From Paroedura picta (lineage: Eukaryota > Chordata > Lepidosauria > Squamata > Gekkonidae), in NCBI RefSeq assembly GCF_049243985.1, contig NC_135381.1:17657345-17721344 (forward strand): a stretch of DNA of 64,000 bases, given 5' to 3'. Both the position numbers and the translations under genes were made by a program. Under the pieces are notes generated by a model. That model saw only the letters and a program-made list of their open reading frames with translations. It did not search any database and was not told where the DNA came from. Below are positions 54,301-63,760 of the stretch, piece after piece (within the stretch, counting starts at the first letter, position 1; every line of letters begins with the position of its first letter).

Positions 54301-57300
54301 AGAAAAGTCATTTACACCAATCAATCCTTTCATATACTGCGCTACTGACATTGCTGTCTTGTCTGAACAAACTTAATTTGTGCAACACCGATTTCAGCAG
54401 TAGTTCAGGGATCTCATCTAGATCTGATGAAAAAGAGAGATGAGTATGATCAGCTTGATCTCAGTTCCACAGACTTTCTTTTTAGATTATTCACCCAATG
54501 GTTTCATGTTAAAACTGAACTCTGTGGACCCCTGTAGGCCCATTCACACAAGGAGGAAAACTGACAACTCTCTGTACATTACGACATGGCCCAGTACAAT
54601 ATCATGGCTGAAATACCATATTGCTGAAAGTCACTGAAGGACCAACAAGGTCACACCCCTTGCCCATTTCTCAGCAAAAACAAGCAACCGGAGTGTCCAA
54701 ATGAATTCCAGCCCTAAAACTAGAGGGAAATGGATCAAGATAATCAAGTCCCAACCAAAAGCATCAGACATTTTCCAGTTTCCATCCTACTGAGCACCTT
54801 ACGCCTGCATATAGCTAGAGAATAGATCAGGCAGAATGGAAGTATCCAAAATTGAGCTAAGAGTCATAAACAGACAACAAATCTACAGTGGCAAAAATAT
54901 GGTCAGGAGCAGACCAGAAGATCAGAATTCACCAGGAAGTCCAGGACCAAGGCAAGGCACAAGCCAAACAGGCAGGAGCCAAGAACAAGGATCAACAGAC
55001 CTAGCACAGTCTTTGATTAAGGTCAGTGTAGTTCAGCAGTCAGAGTAGTTTCACAGAGTAGTTCAGCACTGCATCCAAGGCTGCCTAAGGAGGTGGTGAG
55101 CTTCCCCTCACTGGCAGTCTTCAAGCAAAGGTTGGATACACACTTTTCTTGGATGCTTTAAAAAGCTTTGGGCTGATCCTGCATTGAGCAGGGGGTTGGA
55201 CAAGATGGCCTGTATGGCCCCTTCTAACTATGATTCTATGAAGGACAAATTGCTCAGATAAGAGGGCCCAGCCTGGAGGCAGAAGATTTATATCTCCAGG
55301 CTAGATCGCACTGCAACCTTTGGACAGCTGCTCCCAGTATCTCTCATTGGATCTCTCCTGGCAGGGTGTGCTTCCTCTTGCTGGCTATTTTTAGACAGGC
55401 ACTGTGATGCAAAGAACAGCAGCAACAACTATACATATTGAATGTCCAGAAGTAGTCCCTGTTACAGTTAATACTGATGAAATAAGTACAGGCATAGAAG
55501 CTGCAGGTAGTTCTGCAGTGGTGGCTGGCTGCCTGGACTGCAGATGCTATTGTGGTTCTCGGTGATATAGCAACTGCTGGACCTGCGAACAAGGAGATCA
55601 TGTCAGCGGTGCTGGAGCGATGCTGCCTGGAGCAACTCTTAGAACTGGTGACGGAGTACATGCTAACCTGAAAAGTGTCAAGCTAAGTGTTTCATGAGTA
55701 AAGTTAATATTCACAATTGTCCTAGTATGAGTCAGGATGCCACCTAGATACTGATCTTGGAAGTCAATTTCCTCATCAGTCATGAACTTGTAATCTTTGG
55801 AACAAGGGTCTTGGTTCTGAAAATCTAAGAATAGACATCTGCATCAATTATACACTTCTAGGCAACAATGGTAGACTTCTCTAATACTGAGTGGGAAGAA
55901 GTGGCTGGAATTCCAACCAAACAATGGAGGAAAAAATGGCTGTCATTAATTCTCACCTGTACCCCTGAAGTGATGGTGTCACAGTGGCAGTATCTTCGGC
56001 CAATGTAGAAGTTTTTGCAGCGTATCATATTCTGTTCTGATTGCACAGATACAGGTGGGTCAATAGCCAGAGATTTGCACCATGAAATAAACAGATCAGG
56101 AACCACAACTGGTTTTACAAAGAGTACAATACCACCAGAAGAAAAAGTTGAAGGAAAGACATCAATGCAATGCATCTTTATCTTCTTTTCAGTTCCAATT
56201 ATGTAACAGGAATTGGTCAAAGGAACTGATGTGAGACCACTTGTATTCAGTTCCTTATGGGATGAATGCCTTAGAAATCCTTCAAGTGAGTAGCCATGTT
56301 GGTCTGAAGAAGCACAACAAAAATTGAGTCCAATAGCACCTTCAAGACCAACGAGAATTTATTCAAGGCGTGAGCTTTCGCGTGCAGGCACACTTCCTCA
56401 GACAAAATCTTTCGCCACTGAGCTCTTGGAATTCAGAATGCATATAAGCCAGATTCATCAAGGGAACCCTAAAACAAGTAGATTGCTGCTCTTGGAGTTC
56501 CTGTGGTACTCATGGCTTGAAATCCCATGCCTGGTCTGAAATGGTAGCCGATACCTTCTCACAAAACAAAGCACAAGGTGAGGAAATGCTGTTCAATCTT
56601 GCCTATTTGGTTGACTTTGGTAGTGTGAGCAAGAATCTACCAAGCTGCCCTTCATAGAAGTTGATAGTACTCATCCACATCCAAGATTTTACCCCAACAC
56701 CTTAAACAAAAAAAGCCAACAAAAAAAAGAACTGTGCCACAGGCCCTCTCACAAGCGAAGGAATTGAGAAAGTAATAGTGCAGATCAGGGGTAGTCAAAA
56801 CCTGTGGTCCTCCAGATGTGCATGGACTACAATTCCCACGAGCCCCTGCCAGCATTTGCTGGCAGGGGCTCATGGGAATTGTAGTCCATGAACATCTGGA
56901 GGACCACAGGTTTTGACTACCCCTGGTGTAGATGACTCCCAAATTAAATAAAACAAATCCCATATTAGAATAAGTTTAAAAAGAAGAATAAAGCAAAGAA
57001 CTAGAAAAGGAGAGCAAGAAATGACTCCTGCACTGCGGTTATTGCAGAAGTCAGAAAAGAACAAAGCAAGAAGGTGCTTTCTCTCCTGTTTGAGATGTGC
57101 ACAGAAGATTGAAAATGTAATCTTGAGGCAAGGAACAGAAACACTAGAACCCTGCTTAGAGAAGTGAAACTTTCCTGAAGATGGAAGAAGCCATAAACAA
57201 TGAAAAGGAAACATTTTAGAGTCTTTAGAGTCATCCTTCATAGCAGACCTAGTGGTCATGGGATTCATAGCACCAACTATTGATTTTTCCCTCTCTGCAG

Positions 57301-58380
57301 AATCTCAAACTGCAACCCAGCGTACTTAATGAGAAACAAGTAAAAAGGCTGTTCAGTTGTGACACTACTAATGGCAGCCAGTGTTAGTTGGCCCTAATCC
57401 CCATTTCGAACTGCAGGACAAACACTAACCCTGGTTCAAACATTATGCTTTGACTCCAAAAGGAATGTTTTCATCTTAATATATTGCTCAGTTTAGTATG
57501 CATAGACTAGAAAGGCGAGATGCTATACAGGAACAATTTACAAATAGGGCTGTACATTCGAATCCACCTTAACCAAAAATATACCCAAAAATGGCTCTTG
57601 GGAAAATCAAAAAATACCATGGAAAAAATTCTAAGAAAATCCCCAATGCATTTGAGAATTTGGGGTAGATCTGAAAACAACAAAGAGATTGGAGCAGATT
57701 GCTCCTGCCTCAGCTGTTTTTGTGGGCAGGCATATGCAGCAGAAGTGAGCCCAGGGGACTGTAGAAGTCAGCCCAAGGATCATCCAGGGTCACCTCAGCT
57801 GTTTCTGGCTTCTCTTACAGCCTGGTTTAAACCAAGCAAGAAGGTTGTTAGCCTTCCATCCCCACAACTCAACTTCCCTTTTTTGTCTCAAATCTCCCCA
57901 CTTATTCCCCAGAGAGATTTTCATATCCCTAATATGTATACTTGCTAACCAATGTTACGATTTTAACTATTTTGTGCAATGATGAGAATTTGGCAATGAA
58001 GTTCTCTGGGGGTCAAGAAATAGATAAAACTTTGTCCAGTTTAGAAGGAAGCCTTTGAGACACAAATACGTTTTAATATCATTCAATTAGAGATTATCAA
58101 AACTCTCAGGAAAGCAGCACCTGTAAAGGAAAGGGCTTAAGGACAGTCCACGAGACACTGAAGTCATACATCATGGGAAATCATAAGAAAATAAACAAAA
58201 ATCCCTAGGCTCTCACTTTCCCTGGTCGGGGGTCCTCTGGAGCATAGATGAGACTTTCAGCAGGGTGCCATAATCCTTGAGCTGTGACAGTACATTCAGC
58301 AGAAGGACGATGGAGCGGTTCATGTGAGAGGCAAAGCTACCGGGGCGGTCAATTTCATCCACGGGGATGCGCCAAATACC
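39230..58380 (-). CDS. CABIN1: CABIN1, C-terminal 594 residues (8 exons; 5' part lies beyond the window)
   Basis: Exons 58380-58217, 50659-50563, 50479-49829, 49428-49354, 47178-46914, 42540-42367, 41040-40826 and 39373-39230 join in phase to 595 codons including the stop. The order of recognisable blocks matches CABIN1 (calcineurin-binding protein 1/Cain): [84 protein letters not shown] and the acidic end [14 protein letters not shown]1 is a nuclear scaffold that inhibits calcineurin, represses MEF2 and belongs to the HIRA/UBN1/ASF1a H3.3 chaperone complex. PEITVT fits the calcineurin-docking PxIxIT pattern, and the extreme C-terminus is the MEF2-binding part. The Ser/Pro-rich middle (47178-42367) is poorly conserved against human, as expected of linkers. 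No lesion is seen. Confidence 0.95.
39899..39999. repeat. Palindromic hAT MITE in the last CABIN1 intron
   Basis: CAGGGGTAGTAAAACTG facing CAGTTTGACTACCCCTG with a very short centre. The flanks GCTTATAC/GGTTGTAC are a decayed 8-bp duplication. Confidence 0.8.
40826..41040 (-). CDS. CABIN1: CABIN1 exon: calcineurin-docking [10 protein letters not shown] block
   Basis: 71 codons plus two bases, including [38 protein letters not shown] and [11 protein letters not shown], almost identical to human. PEITVT fits PxIxIT, and the following SP/TP sites are typical phosphorylation sites. The donor is AAG|GTACTT. Confidence 0.95.
42367..42540 (-). CDS. CABIN1: CABIN1 exon: Gln/Ser-rich linker
   Basis: 58 codons' worth of bases, phase matched on both sides. 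The sequence ([20 protein letters not shown] and onward) is not recognisable by itself. It is assigned from the clean splice sites (TTTGTGCAG, TAG|GTAAGA) and the phase fit. Confidence 0.75.
43380..43515 (+). repeat. L2-type LINE 3' end with (GAAT)/(TTAA) tail
   Basis: TTATGTAACCTGCCACAAGT and GGGATAGAAATCGAAC, then tandem GAAT and TTAA units. CABIN1 intron. Confidence 0.5.
43856..44067. mobile_element. Non-autonomous hAT element with CAC microsatellite
   Basis: The left end CAGCGGTTCTCAACCG and the right end GGCTGAGAACCACTG are inverted. The target duplication is CCCTGGAA/CCCTAGAA (7 of 8). A (CAC)n run sits at about 43962-43991. Confidence 0.8.
44068..46460. other. CABIN1 intron stretch
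   Basis: No recognisable exon, RNA gene or repeat family. The phase between the exons at 46914 and 42540 is already closed, so no missing exon is required here. Confidence 0.5.
46463..46526. repeat. Left half of a palindromic hAT MITE
   Basis: CAGGGGTAGTCAAACTGCAG through ATTCCCATGAGCCCCTGCC, then unrelated DNA. Confidence 0.7.
46914..47178 (-). CDS. CABIN1: CABIN1 exon: [16 protein letters not shown] region
   Basis: 88 codons plus one base. The start [20 protein letters not shown] parallels human SGDTPTTPKHPKDSRENFF; the rest is a Ser/Pro/Thr-rich low-conservation linker. The acceptor is CCACTCTAG and the donor ATG|GTAAAC. Confidence 0.9.
47647..48047. mobile_element. GC-rich non-autonomous hAT element in a CABIN1 intron
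   Basis: The 16-bp ends CAGTGGTCCCCAACCT are perfectly inverted, and a perfect 8-bp duplication GCCTAAAG lies at 47639-47646 and 48048-48055. The core is a CpG-dense run of GCGGGTGCGGC-like units that gives spurious long frames on both strands. It is 469 bp from the exon at 46914-47178. Confidence 0.92.
48056..49353. other. CABIN1 intron stretch
   Basis: Unremarkable DNA between the hAT element and the exon at 49354. Nothing identified. Confidence 0.5.
49354..49428 (-). CDS. CABIN1: CABIN1 exon: [20 protein letters not shown]
   Basis: 25 codons, phase 0 at both ends. The acceptor is TTCTGCAG and the donor CAA|GTAAGT. Confidence 0.94.
49829..50479 (-). CDS. CABIN1: CABIN1 large exon (217 codons)
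   Basis: Codes a long acidic Ser/Thr-rich region followed by [25 protein letters not shown] and YMLIKQ. I chose the acceptor CTTCTAAG before 50479 because it alone preserves phase with the previous exon and gives the same spacing to GRMTTDVS as in human. A nearby TTTTCAG would break phase. RKRK is a probable nuclear localisation signal. Confidence 0.9.
50563..50659 (-). CDS. CABIN1: CABIN1 exon: [18 protein letters not shown]
   Basis: Begins with the base completing Lys and codes 32 residues to LNELTE. A 7.6-kb intron separates it from the previous exon. The acceptor is CATGTTGCAG and the donor GAG|GTAAGG. Confidence 0.94.
50660..52588. other. CABIN1 intron stretch (AT-rich)
   Basis: First part of the 7.6-kb intron. 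A-rich runs (52159-52174), no recognised exon or repeat. Confidence 0.5.
52589..52920. mobile_element. Non-autonomous hAT element (TTTCTCAACC family)
   Basis: The ends GAGGCTTTCTCAACC and GTTGAGAAAGGCTG are inverted. A perfect 8-bp duplication TACTAGGC (52581-52588 and 52921-52928) flanks it. Sister of 28147-28460. Confidence 0.9.
54090..54270 (-). repeat. L2-type LINE ORF2 fragment
   Basis: AGGCTCATGTAGAACGCATT corresponds, reversed, to the DNA behind the LDYCNALYMGLP motif of L2-like ORF2. Degraded. Confidence 0.45.
55075..55246 (+). repeat. CR1 LINE 3' end
   Basis: CTGCCTAAGGAGGTGGTGAG, GCAAAGGTTGGATACACAC, GGACAAGATGGCCTGTATGG and the terminal ATGATTCTATGA. Confidence 0.85.
55344..56282 (-). 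other. Unidentified degraded protein-like block (possible viral-glycoprotein-like fossil)
   Basis: The - strand holds an open stretch of about 120 residues (56220-55858), rich in Cys and beta-type residues ([33 protein letters not shown]). Further protein-like stretches follow downstream, one with N-linked glycosylation-like NFT and hydrophobic runs. It is broken in a few places and is cut at its upstream side by a foldback repeat at 56283. Composition and layout recall the end of a membrane glycoprotein such as an envelope, but I match it to no family. It is not needed for CABIN1, whose exon phases already join across this intron. It could also be a host-gene relic. Confidence 0.3.
56283..56410 (-). 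repeat. Half copy of the foldback repeat with an intact hammerhead-like core
   Basis: On the - strand: CTGAGGA, a stem-loop of about 15 bases (AGTGTGCCTGCACGC), GAAA, GCTCACGCCTTGAATAAAT. The outer end GTAGCCATGTTGGTCTGAAG matches the family. Confidence 0.75.
56786..56925. repeat. Palindromic hAT MITE
   Basis: CAGGGGTAGTCAAAACCTG arms, near-perfect over about 65 bp. Target duplication GTGCAGAT/GTGTAGAT (7 of 8). Confidence 0.88.
56926..58216. other. CABIN1 intron stretch
   Basis: AT-rich DNA up to the exon at 58217. A patch at about 57540-57720 is mildly repeat-like; otherwise nothing recognised. Confidence 0.45.
58217..58380 (-). CDS. CABIN1: CABIN1 exon: [15 protein letters not shown] block
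   Basis: 54 codons plus two bases. Near-identical to vertebrate CABIN1 ([15 protein letters not shown] through MLQRTPDQG). The acceptor is TTTCTGTACAG and the donor AAA|GTGAGA. This is the most upstream CABIN1 exon I can recognise in the window. Confidence 0.95.
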
Positions 58381-58959
58381 CTGTACAGAAACCAGAAGGA
58401 AAAGACCATCTTCAAAGGAAGAACAGTTATGTGAACAGAGAGAGGTGAAATCTCTTCCTTGTCCAGTTTCAACATGAAATATGGCTGAAATTAATCTACA
58501 CAGAATGAATTTATTGAAGACAAGTCCTTCATTTTCATCATGCAAAAAGAACATTGGTTACAAATCTCACTACCTTAACTCCATACATAACAGTTAAAGG
58601 ACAAAAGGATCTTTTCCATCTGTCAGGCACTTGCTATAACTTTGATCCAGTGCCAGTAATTCATTATACCAATGAAGGGGGAAGTACCAATGTTGGGGGG
58701 GGGCGGGATGCTTCTATATTTCTTCCTTTCCAGTTTGCAGCAATGTTGGTCAGTTGGAGCAAAAAACAATTCAAAGAACTAGGTAAGTGAAATTGAACAC
58801 AACATACAGAGAAGTGTTCACACAAATGAAGGACATTGTCAGGGATGCGGTTTGCAAGATTCACCTTGTTATTATTTATTATAATATTTGTATTGCTGTT
58901 CTCCTTATAAATATCTGCAATGTAACTTGCAATAGACAGCTATAAAGTATGGTAAAACA

Positions 58960-59228
58960 ATGAAAACAACAAATAAAAGCTATAACTGGGAAGATCTTAA
59001 AACCTTTATAAAGCCAAACTATAATCACAGAAAGACTTCTAATACAATTCAGCAGTGGAATAGGCTGCCTAAGGAGGTGGTGAGCTCCCCCTCACTGGCA
59101 GTCTTCAAGCAAAGGTTGGATACACACTTTTCTTGGATGCTTTAGGATGCTTAGGGCTAATCCTGCGTTGAGCAGGGGGTTGGACTAGATGGCCTCTATG
59201 GCCCCTTCCAACTCTATGATTCTATGAC
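58960..59228 (+). repeat. CR1 LINE 3' end with ORF2 C-terminus
   Basis: An open frame at 58960-59145 reads ...[20 protein letters not shown] and ends [15 protein letters not shown], the C-terminus of CR1 ORF2. It is followed by the CR1 3' tail ending TATGATTCTATGA. Confidence 0.85.
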
Positions 59229-59299
59229 AATAATAGGGCAAAAAGGATACAACACGAGGGAGGGGGGATTGAAAAGCCCTGGGAAGATGATACCATTTC

Positions 59300-59460
59300 T
59301 TATTCTATCATCTAAAATCTTGCAAATTTGGCACCGAACAAGGCTCTGAATGGATGAAGTTCCAGGGTAGGGTGCCAGGACTGAGAAGACCTTGTCTTGG
59401 GGGCTCTGTTACCTAGTTTCTGTAAGACCACACAGAACAGGATATTCTGAACCCAGGCCA
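59300..59460 (-). repeat. Possible L2-type fragment
   Basis: GTGCCAGGACTGAGAAGACC resembles the antisense L2 block at 60960-61010. Weak. Confidence 0.3.
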
Positions 59461-60599
59461 TTTACATTTTTAGAGGTTGAATTAGACCCAGAAAAATTAG
59501 CACAGGGGAGTAGATTTTTAGAATTCTGTGTCTAAGGCCTGACAGCTGCTGGCCATCTGCTACTGTTATTGTTTAACACTAATTTAGGGCCAAATTAAAT
59601 ATGACACTAAGTTGAATGCTCGTTTTTTGTAGCCTGAAGGAAAATGTGTTTGGGTAGACTTGCAACTGGAAACAGAAAAGTGGCAGAGGAGGTTCTTTGA
59701 CAATTTTTTTCCTGTAGTGGTTTGTCACTCAAATCCCAATCTCAAATTGTTCCTTTCCCCTGCTCTTCCATTCTCAGTTACGTTTATCTAGATCAGTCAC
59801 AAGCAATACGCACATGCTCTTCCAAATGCCCCCATTATCTGCTTGTGCAGTTACCATATGCTTGGTGTTTCTACTGGCATTATTTTGTAGTATATGCTCC
59901 AGAATAAGACAGTTGTACCCCAGGTTCGAATCCATTATCCTCATATTTTACTAGAAGGAAGTCCCAAGTAACGCTTACAAGACTTTTCCATATCACTAGA
60001 GAACTACCAAGAAACCAAGATGAAGGTAATTCATACTATGGTATTTCTCATTCTGTACAACTTAATATACCACAACTAACTACAGCTTTGTTACATGTCT
60101 TGTTTTTGCTGCAAGAACTTGGGGGCGGGAACTGAGCATCGAGCAGGCTAATGGGTTCTGTTTAGCTTGGCAAGAAACAATTAATTCAGGCCAGCTTTTC
60201 CACCATCCAAGCATTCAAGCAGTAAACTAGAATAGCTACAAGACAGAGGCACCTAAATACTTGAACCTCAAAGTGTTATGAAATGAGGAAACTAAGAGGA
60301 TTTACTATCACACAAACACAAGCTCCATCAGTTTCACAAATGAAGAGAGGTGAGAAAAGGGTAAACTAACAAAAACAACCAGGACACACAAAATCCATCT
60401 CAAAATATGCTGAAGAATTAATAACTACAATGGCAAAAAATAACATTGTTACCAGGATATAATCATAAATACAAATGCATAGTTGTTATTATTAACATCC
60501 AATCAACGAGTATAGATCACTCAATTTTTTAAATTTAAAAAGTCCACAAAATAAATGCAGAAACTATATTAAGATCTACAGTGAGTCCAAAGATATTCT

Positions 60600-61330
60600 A
60601 AATTTATTTATTTACTGTATTTATTTTTCCATTTACACTCTGCCCCGCCCAGCATGCTGGCTTGGGGCAACGTCTGAAATTTATAAACATACATAATAAA
60701 TACTAGTTTGATATGTTAAAACTTCAACAATACACTGAAACAATCATGTCAATCATGCCAGCTGCATGGCCAATTGGTTCGTTTAAGAGTGTCCAGATTT
60801 TGGTTTTCGGGAGGAGGGGGGGAGATAATCATATAGAGGGAGCCCAAATGATGTTAATTGGAGTAGTCTGCTGTTTATTGGCGCCCAACTAAATGCCTGG
60901 CAGAACAGCTCTGTCTCACGGGTCCTGTGGAATTCACCTAGCTTCATCAGGACACTTCGCTCTTCCAGTAACTCATTCCACCAGGTCAGGGTCAGGACTG
61001 AAAAGGTCCTGGCCATGACTGAGACCAGATGTACCTCTTTTGGGCCAGGGACCACCAGTTTGCTTGAACTGAACACTATTAATGTCCTTTGGGGGGCACA
61101 GTCAGCCAAGCTGACCACAGCAATACCTTAAAGTGGACTCAGAATTCAACTGGGAGCCAGTGCTGCTGTCTCAGGGCAGGCCAGGCCAGGCGTGGCTCTT
61201 CCATGGAGTTGTGCCACTACATTCTAGATCAGTTGAGATTTCCGGATCAGCATCAGGGGAAGGCTGGTGTAGAGGGCATTACAGAAATCCAGCCTGTAGG
61301 TGACTGTCGTATGAATCACTGTGGCTAATT
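60600..61330 (-). repeat. L2-type LINE, 3' region and ORF2 end
   Basis: The reversed 3' tail (TTTATTTATTTACTG, ACTCTGCCCCGCC) leads into AACTCATTCCACCAGGTCAG (ORF2 end) and then AGAGGGCATTACAGAAATCC, which codes NALYTSLPLMLIR on the - strand. The longest L2 copy in the window. Confidence 0.7.
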
Positions 61331-61889
61331 CTGTCAATGGACATTACTTAATATTCCAAATAAATCTCTTATGAATAAATTCTATTAGAGGCCCAAACCA
61401 ATCTGCTTCAGATCATCTTTATTCATGGGAATTATATTGGGGGGGACCAATTAGAAGAGAGAAAATGCCTGTTTCATTACAAAACGCTGGGCATAGCTAG
61501 AGAAACTGGGGGGAAAAATTGTCAAAAGGGCCAGTGATGGCTATTCATGCCTGAAAGAACAATTTCTAAGAATGCCATCTAAAGAATATTCTTATATGTA
61601 AAGAACAGCGCCCAGTCAGAAGTGACCAGCATCAGAACAGTGGCAACCTTAGAATTAGCAACTCCACTGATGTGATAATTTATCAGACAGCAAGGATAGA
61701 CAGAATTTCATGAGATGAATCCTTGGGAGAAAACTTGAAAAAGCTACAGCAGCTGCTGAGAGCCAGTATATTCTCTGCAGTGTACTCTGGAAGAGCATAA
61801 AACTTTTTTGCTATGCCCTTTAACAAAGTACCATTCCCAGAAATGGCCACTTTAGCTTTTAAATATCATCAAAACAGTCTGGAAAGATA

Positions 61890-61950
61890 CAAACAAAAGG
61901 TGCCACTGGACTCAAATTTGAACCTGGTGCCACTGGACTCAAATTTTGTT
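61890..61950 (+). repeat. Small duplicated fragment of the foldback repeat
   Basis: GGTGCCACTGGACTCAAATT occurs twice, 30 bases apart, followed by TTGTTCTGAAGAACC. Confidence 0.5.
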
Positions 61951-62345
61951 CTGAAGAACCCTTTGGTAGGTCTTATGAACTGTCTGGCATCCAGGTTCAA
62001 TCTAGGAGTCTCAGAAGTGTCTATCTGGTAAGTTAGGGTAGAATATGAGCAGGCGAATAAGCCTGAGATGGTGTAGTTGGTGTTAGATCCAGTGATTGTG
62101 TTGCCTGGGCTTATGTGGCAATGAGGTTGTCTGTCCATTAGGATTCATTCAGAAGCAATTTATTTAACATATAACTATCTCATCTACACTGATAGACTAT
62201 TGAGCAACTTTATATCCAGGCTACATTACAGAACTTGATATTTATTCTCGAGCATTTATATTTTCAGTGTGAACTTTTATATTGCTTGCTGTATCTTTTT
62301 AGTGATTCTCTAACAGTGTAACACTGCTGTTCTGTCACTAGAATT

Positions 62346-63195
62346 AAGGATGGGCACGAACAGGAAAATTCAAGTTTGGGGTTTTCACAAACTGAACAAC
62401 CAAACCTAACCTAGCCTAAAGCCCTCAAACGAACTGATTCAGTTTAGGACAGTCTATTTTGCTCCTCCTTCTTTCAAGGGAGGGGAAGCAAAAGGGACCT
62501 TTAAGAGCCAGCTTGGTGTACTGGTTAGGAGCACAGACTTCTAATCTGATGAGCCAGGTTTCATTCCACACTCCCCCACATGCAACCAGCTGGGTGACCT
62601 TGGGCTCACCACAGCACTAATAAAGCTGTTCTGACCGAGCAGTAATATCAGGGCTCTCTCAGTCTCACCTACCTCACAGGGTGTTTGTTGTGGGGAGAGG
62701 AAGGGAGGCAAATGTAAGCTGCTTTGAGACTCCTTCAGGTAGAGAAAAGCAGCATATAAGAACCAACTCTTCTTCTTCTAAAATGGCTGCCAGCTATTTC
62801 AGGTTGACAACAGACAGGAGCACCTCTCCAGCAATCAGGCTAAAATGTCTGCAAGCCATTCAGCAACTGATTTCACTAATTCCTGCCTTACAGTAGGGTA
62901 GCCATTCTCATCTGCTGGCAGCCATTTTAGTAGTCTGTTTTACTTCTTTCCCACTTCTAAGCAGGAGGGAGTAAAATTGATTGCTAAAGTGGCTTGCAGC
63001 CATTTTAGCCTGACAGGAGGGCGGGTGTGTCCATCAGCCATCAACCTGAAATAGCTGCCAGCTGAACTCCCAAATTGAACCAAGGCTCAGGAAATGTTCA
63101 AGAGAGGCGTATTCCATGATCCTCAGTTCAGGGCGCCCTGAACTGAGATACAAAATTTGGTTTGTATCTCAGTTTGTGAGCATCCCTAATTAAAA
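62346..63195. mobile_element. Degraded DNA transposon with inverted ends, carrying a nested SINE
   Basis: The left end TTAAGGATGGGCACGAA pairs imperfectly with the right end, which reads TTAGGGATGCTCACAAA when reversed. The body includes repeated AAATGGCTGCCAGCTATTTC-like words. A SINE sits at about 62504-62779. Superfamily (hAT-like) is a guess. Confidence 0.45.
62504..62779 (+). repeat. tRNA-derived SINE with CTT tail
   Basis: CAGCTTGGTGTACTGGTTAG, TGGGTGACCTTGGGCTCACC and AACCAACTCTTCTTCTTCT: the same family as 25211. Box B is mutated. Confidence 0.8.
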
Positions 63196-63379
63196 TTACT
63201 AGTTCCCAGGGTACATTTTTGAGGAAGACCTACCTGAATTTAGAGCTTAAAAAACCAGTTTTATAAGGGTGGATCAACTACTAAGGATTAGAGTATTCCT
63301 GGGCTGTATTGCCTCAGCGGGGCCAAAACTCTCCTCCACAGCTCTGCATCTGGGATCCCTGATGCATTTAAGGCTACAT

Positions 63380-63475
63380 CTTAAAATCAGAGTCCAGTAG
63401 CACCTTTAAGACCAACAAAGATTTATTCAGGGTGTGAGCTTTTGAGTGCAAGCACTCTTCCTCAGACTATGAACT
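63380..63475 (-). repeat. Half copy of the foldback repeat
   Basis: GAGTCCAGTAGCACCTTTAA, AAAGATTTATTCAGGGTGTG and CACTCTTCCTCAG; the other half is missing. Confidence 0.7.
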
Positions 63476-63521
63476 CCTTACATCTTGAGAGCCCAAACAT
63501 CACCTCTACTTTCTGCACACT

Positions 63522-63629
63522 CAGGGGTAGTCAAACTGTGGCCTTCCAGATGTCCATGGACTACAATTCCCATGGCATGCTGGCAGGGGCTCCATGGACA
63601 TCTGGAGGGCAGCAGTTTGATTACCCCTG
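63522..63629. repeat. Palindromic hAT MITE
   Basis: CAGGGGTAGTCAAACTGTGG facing GCAGTTTGATTACCCCTG. I do not see a preserved target duplication. Confidence 0.75.
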
Positions 63630-63689
63630 CGTGTGTATGCTGGTTTCTTGCTTATAATTGAAGTGCCCAGGGAGGATTGTTGCTTTCTA

Positions 63690-63760
63690 TATAATAGTAA
63701 CTTTTATTTTTATAGCCCACCTTTCCTGGTTGGCTCAGGATGGGTATATGTATGTATGAA
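63690..63760 (-). repeat. L2-type LINE 3' fragment
   Basis: ACTTTTATTTTTATAGCCC and GGTTGGCTCAGGATGGGTA recall the reversed LINE terminus. Short. Confidence 0.35.

Noticed and set aside
58960-59145. 61-residue frame as a host gene
   Set aside because: [20 protein letters not shown] is the end of CR1 ORF2, directly followed by the CR1 3' tail.
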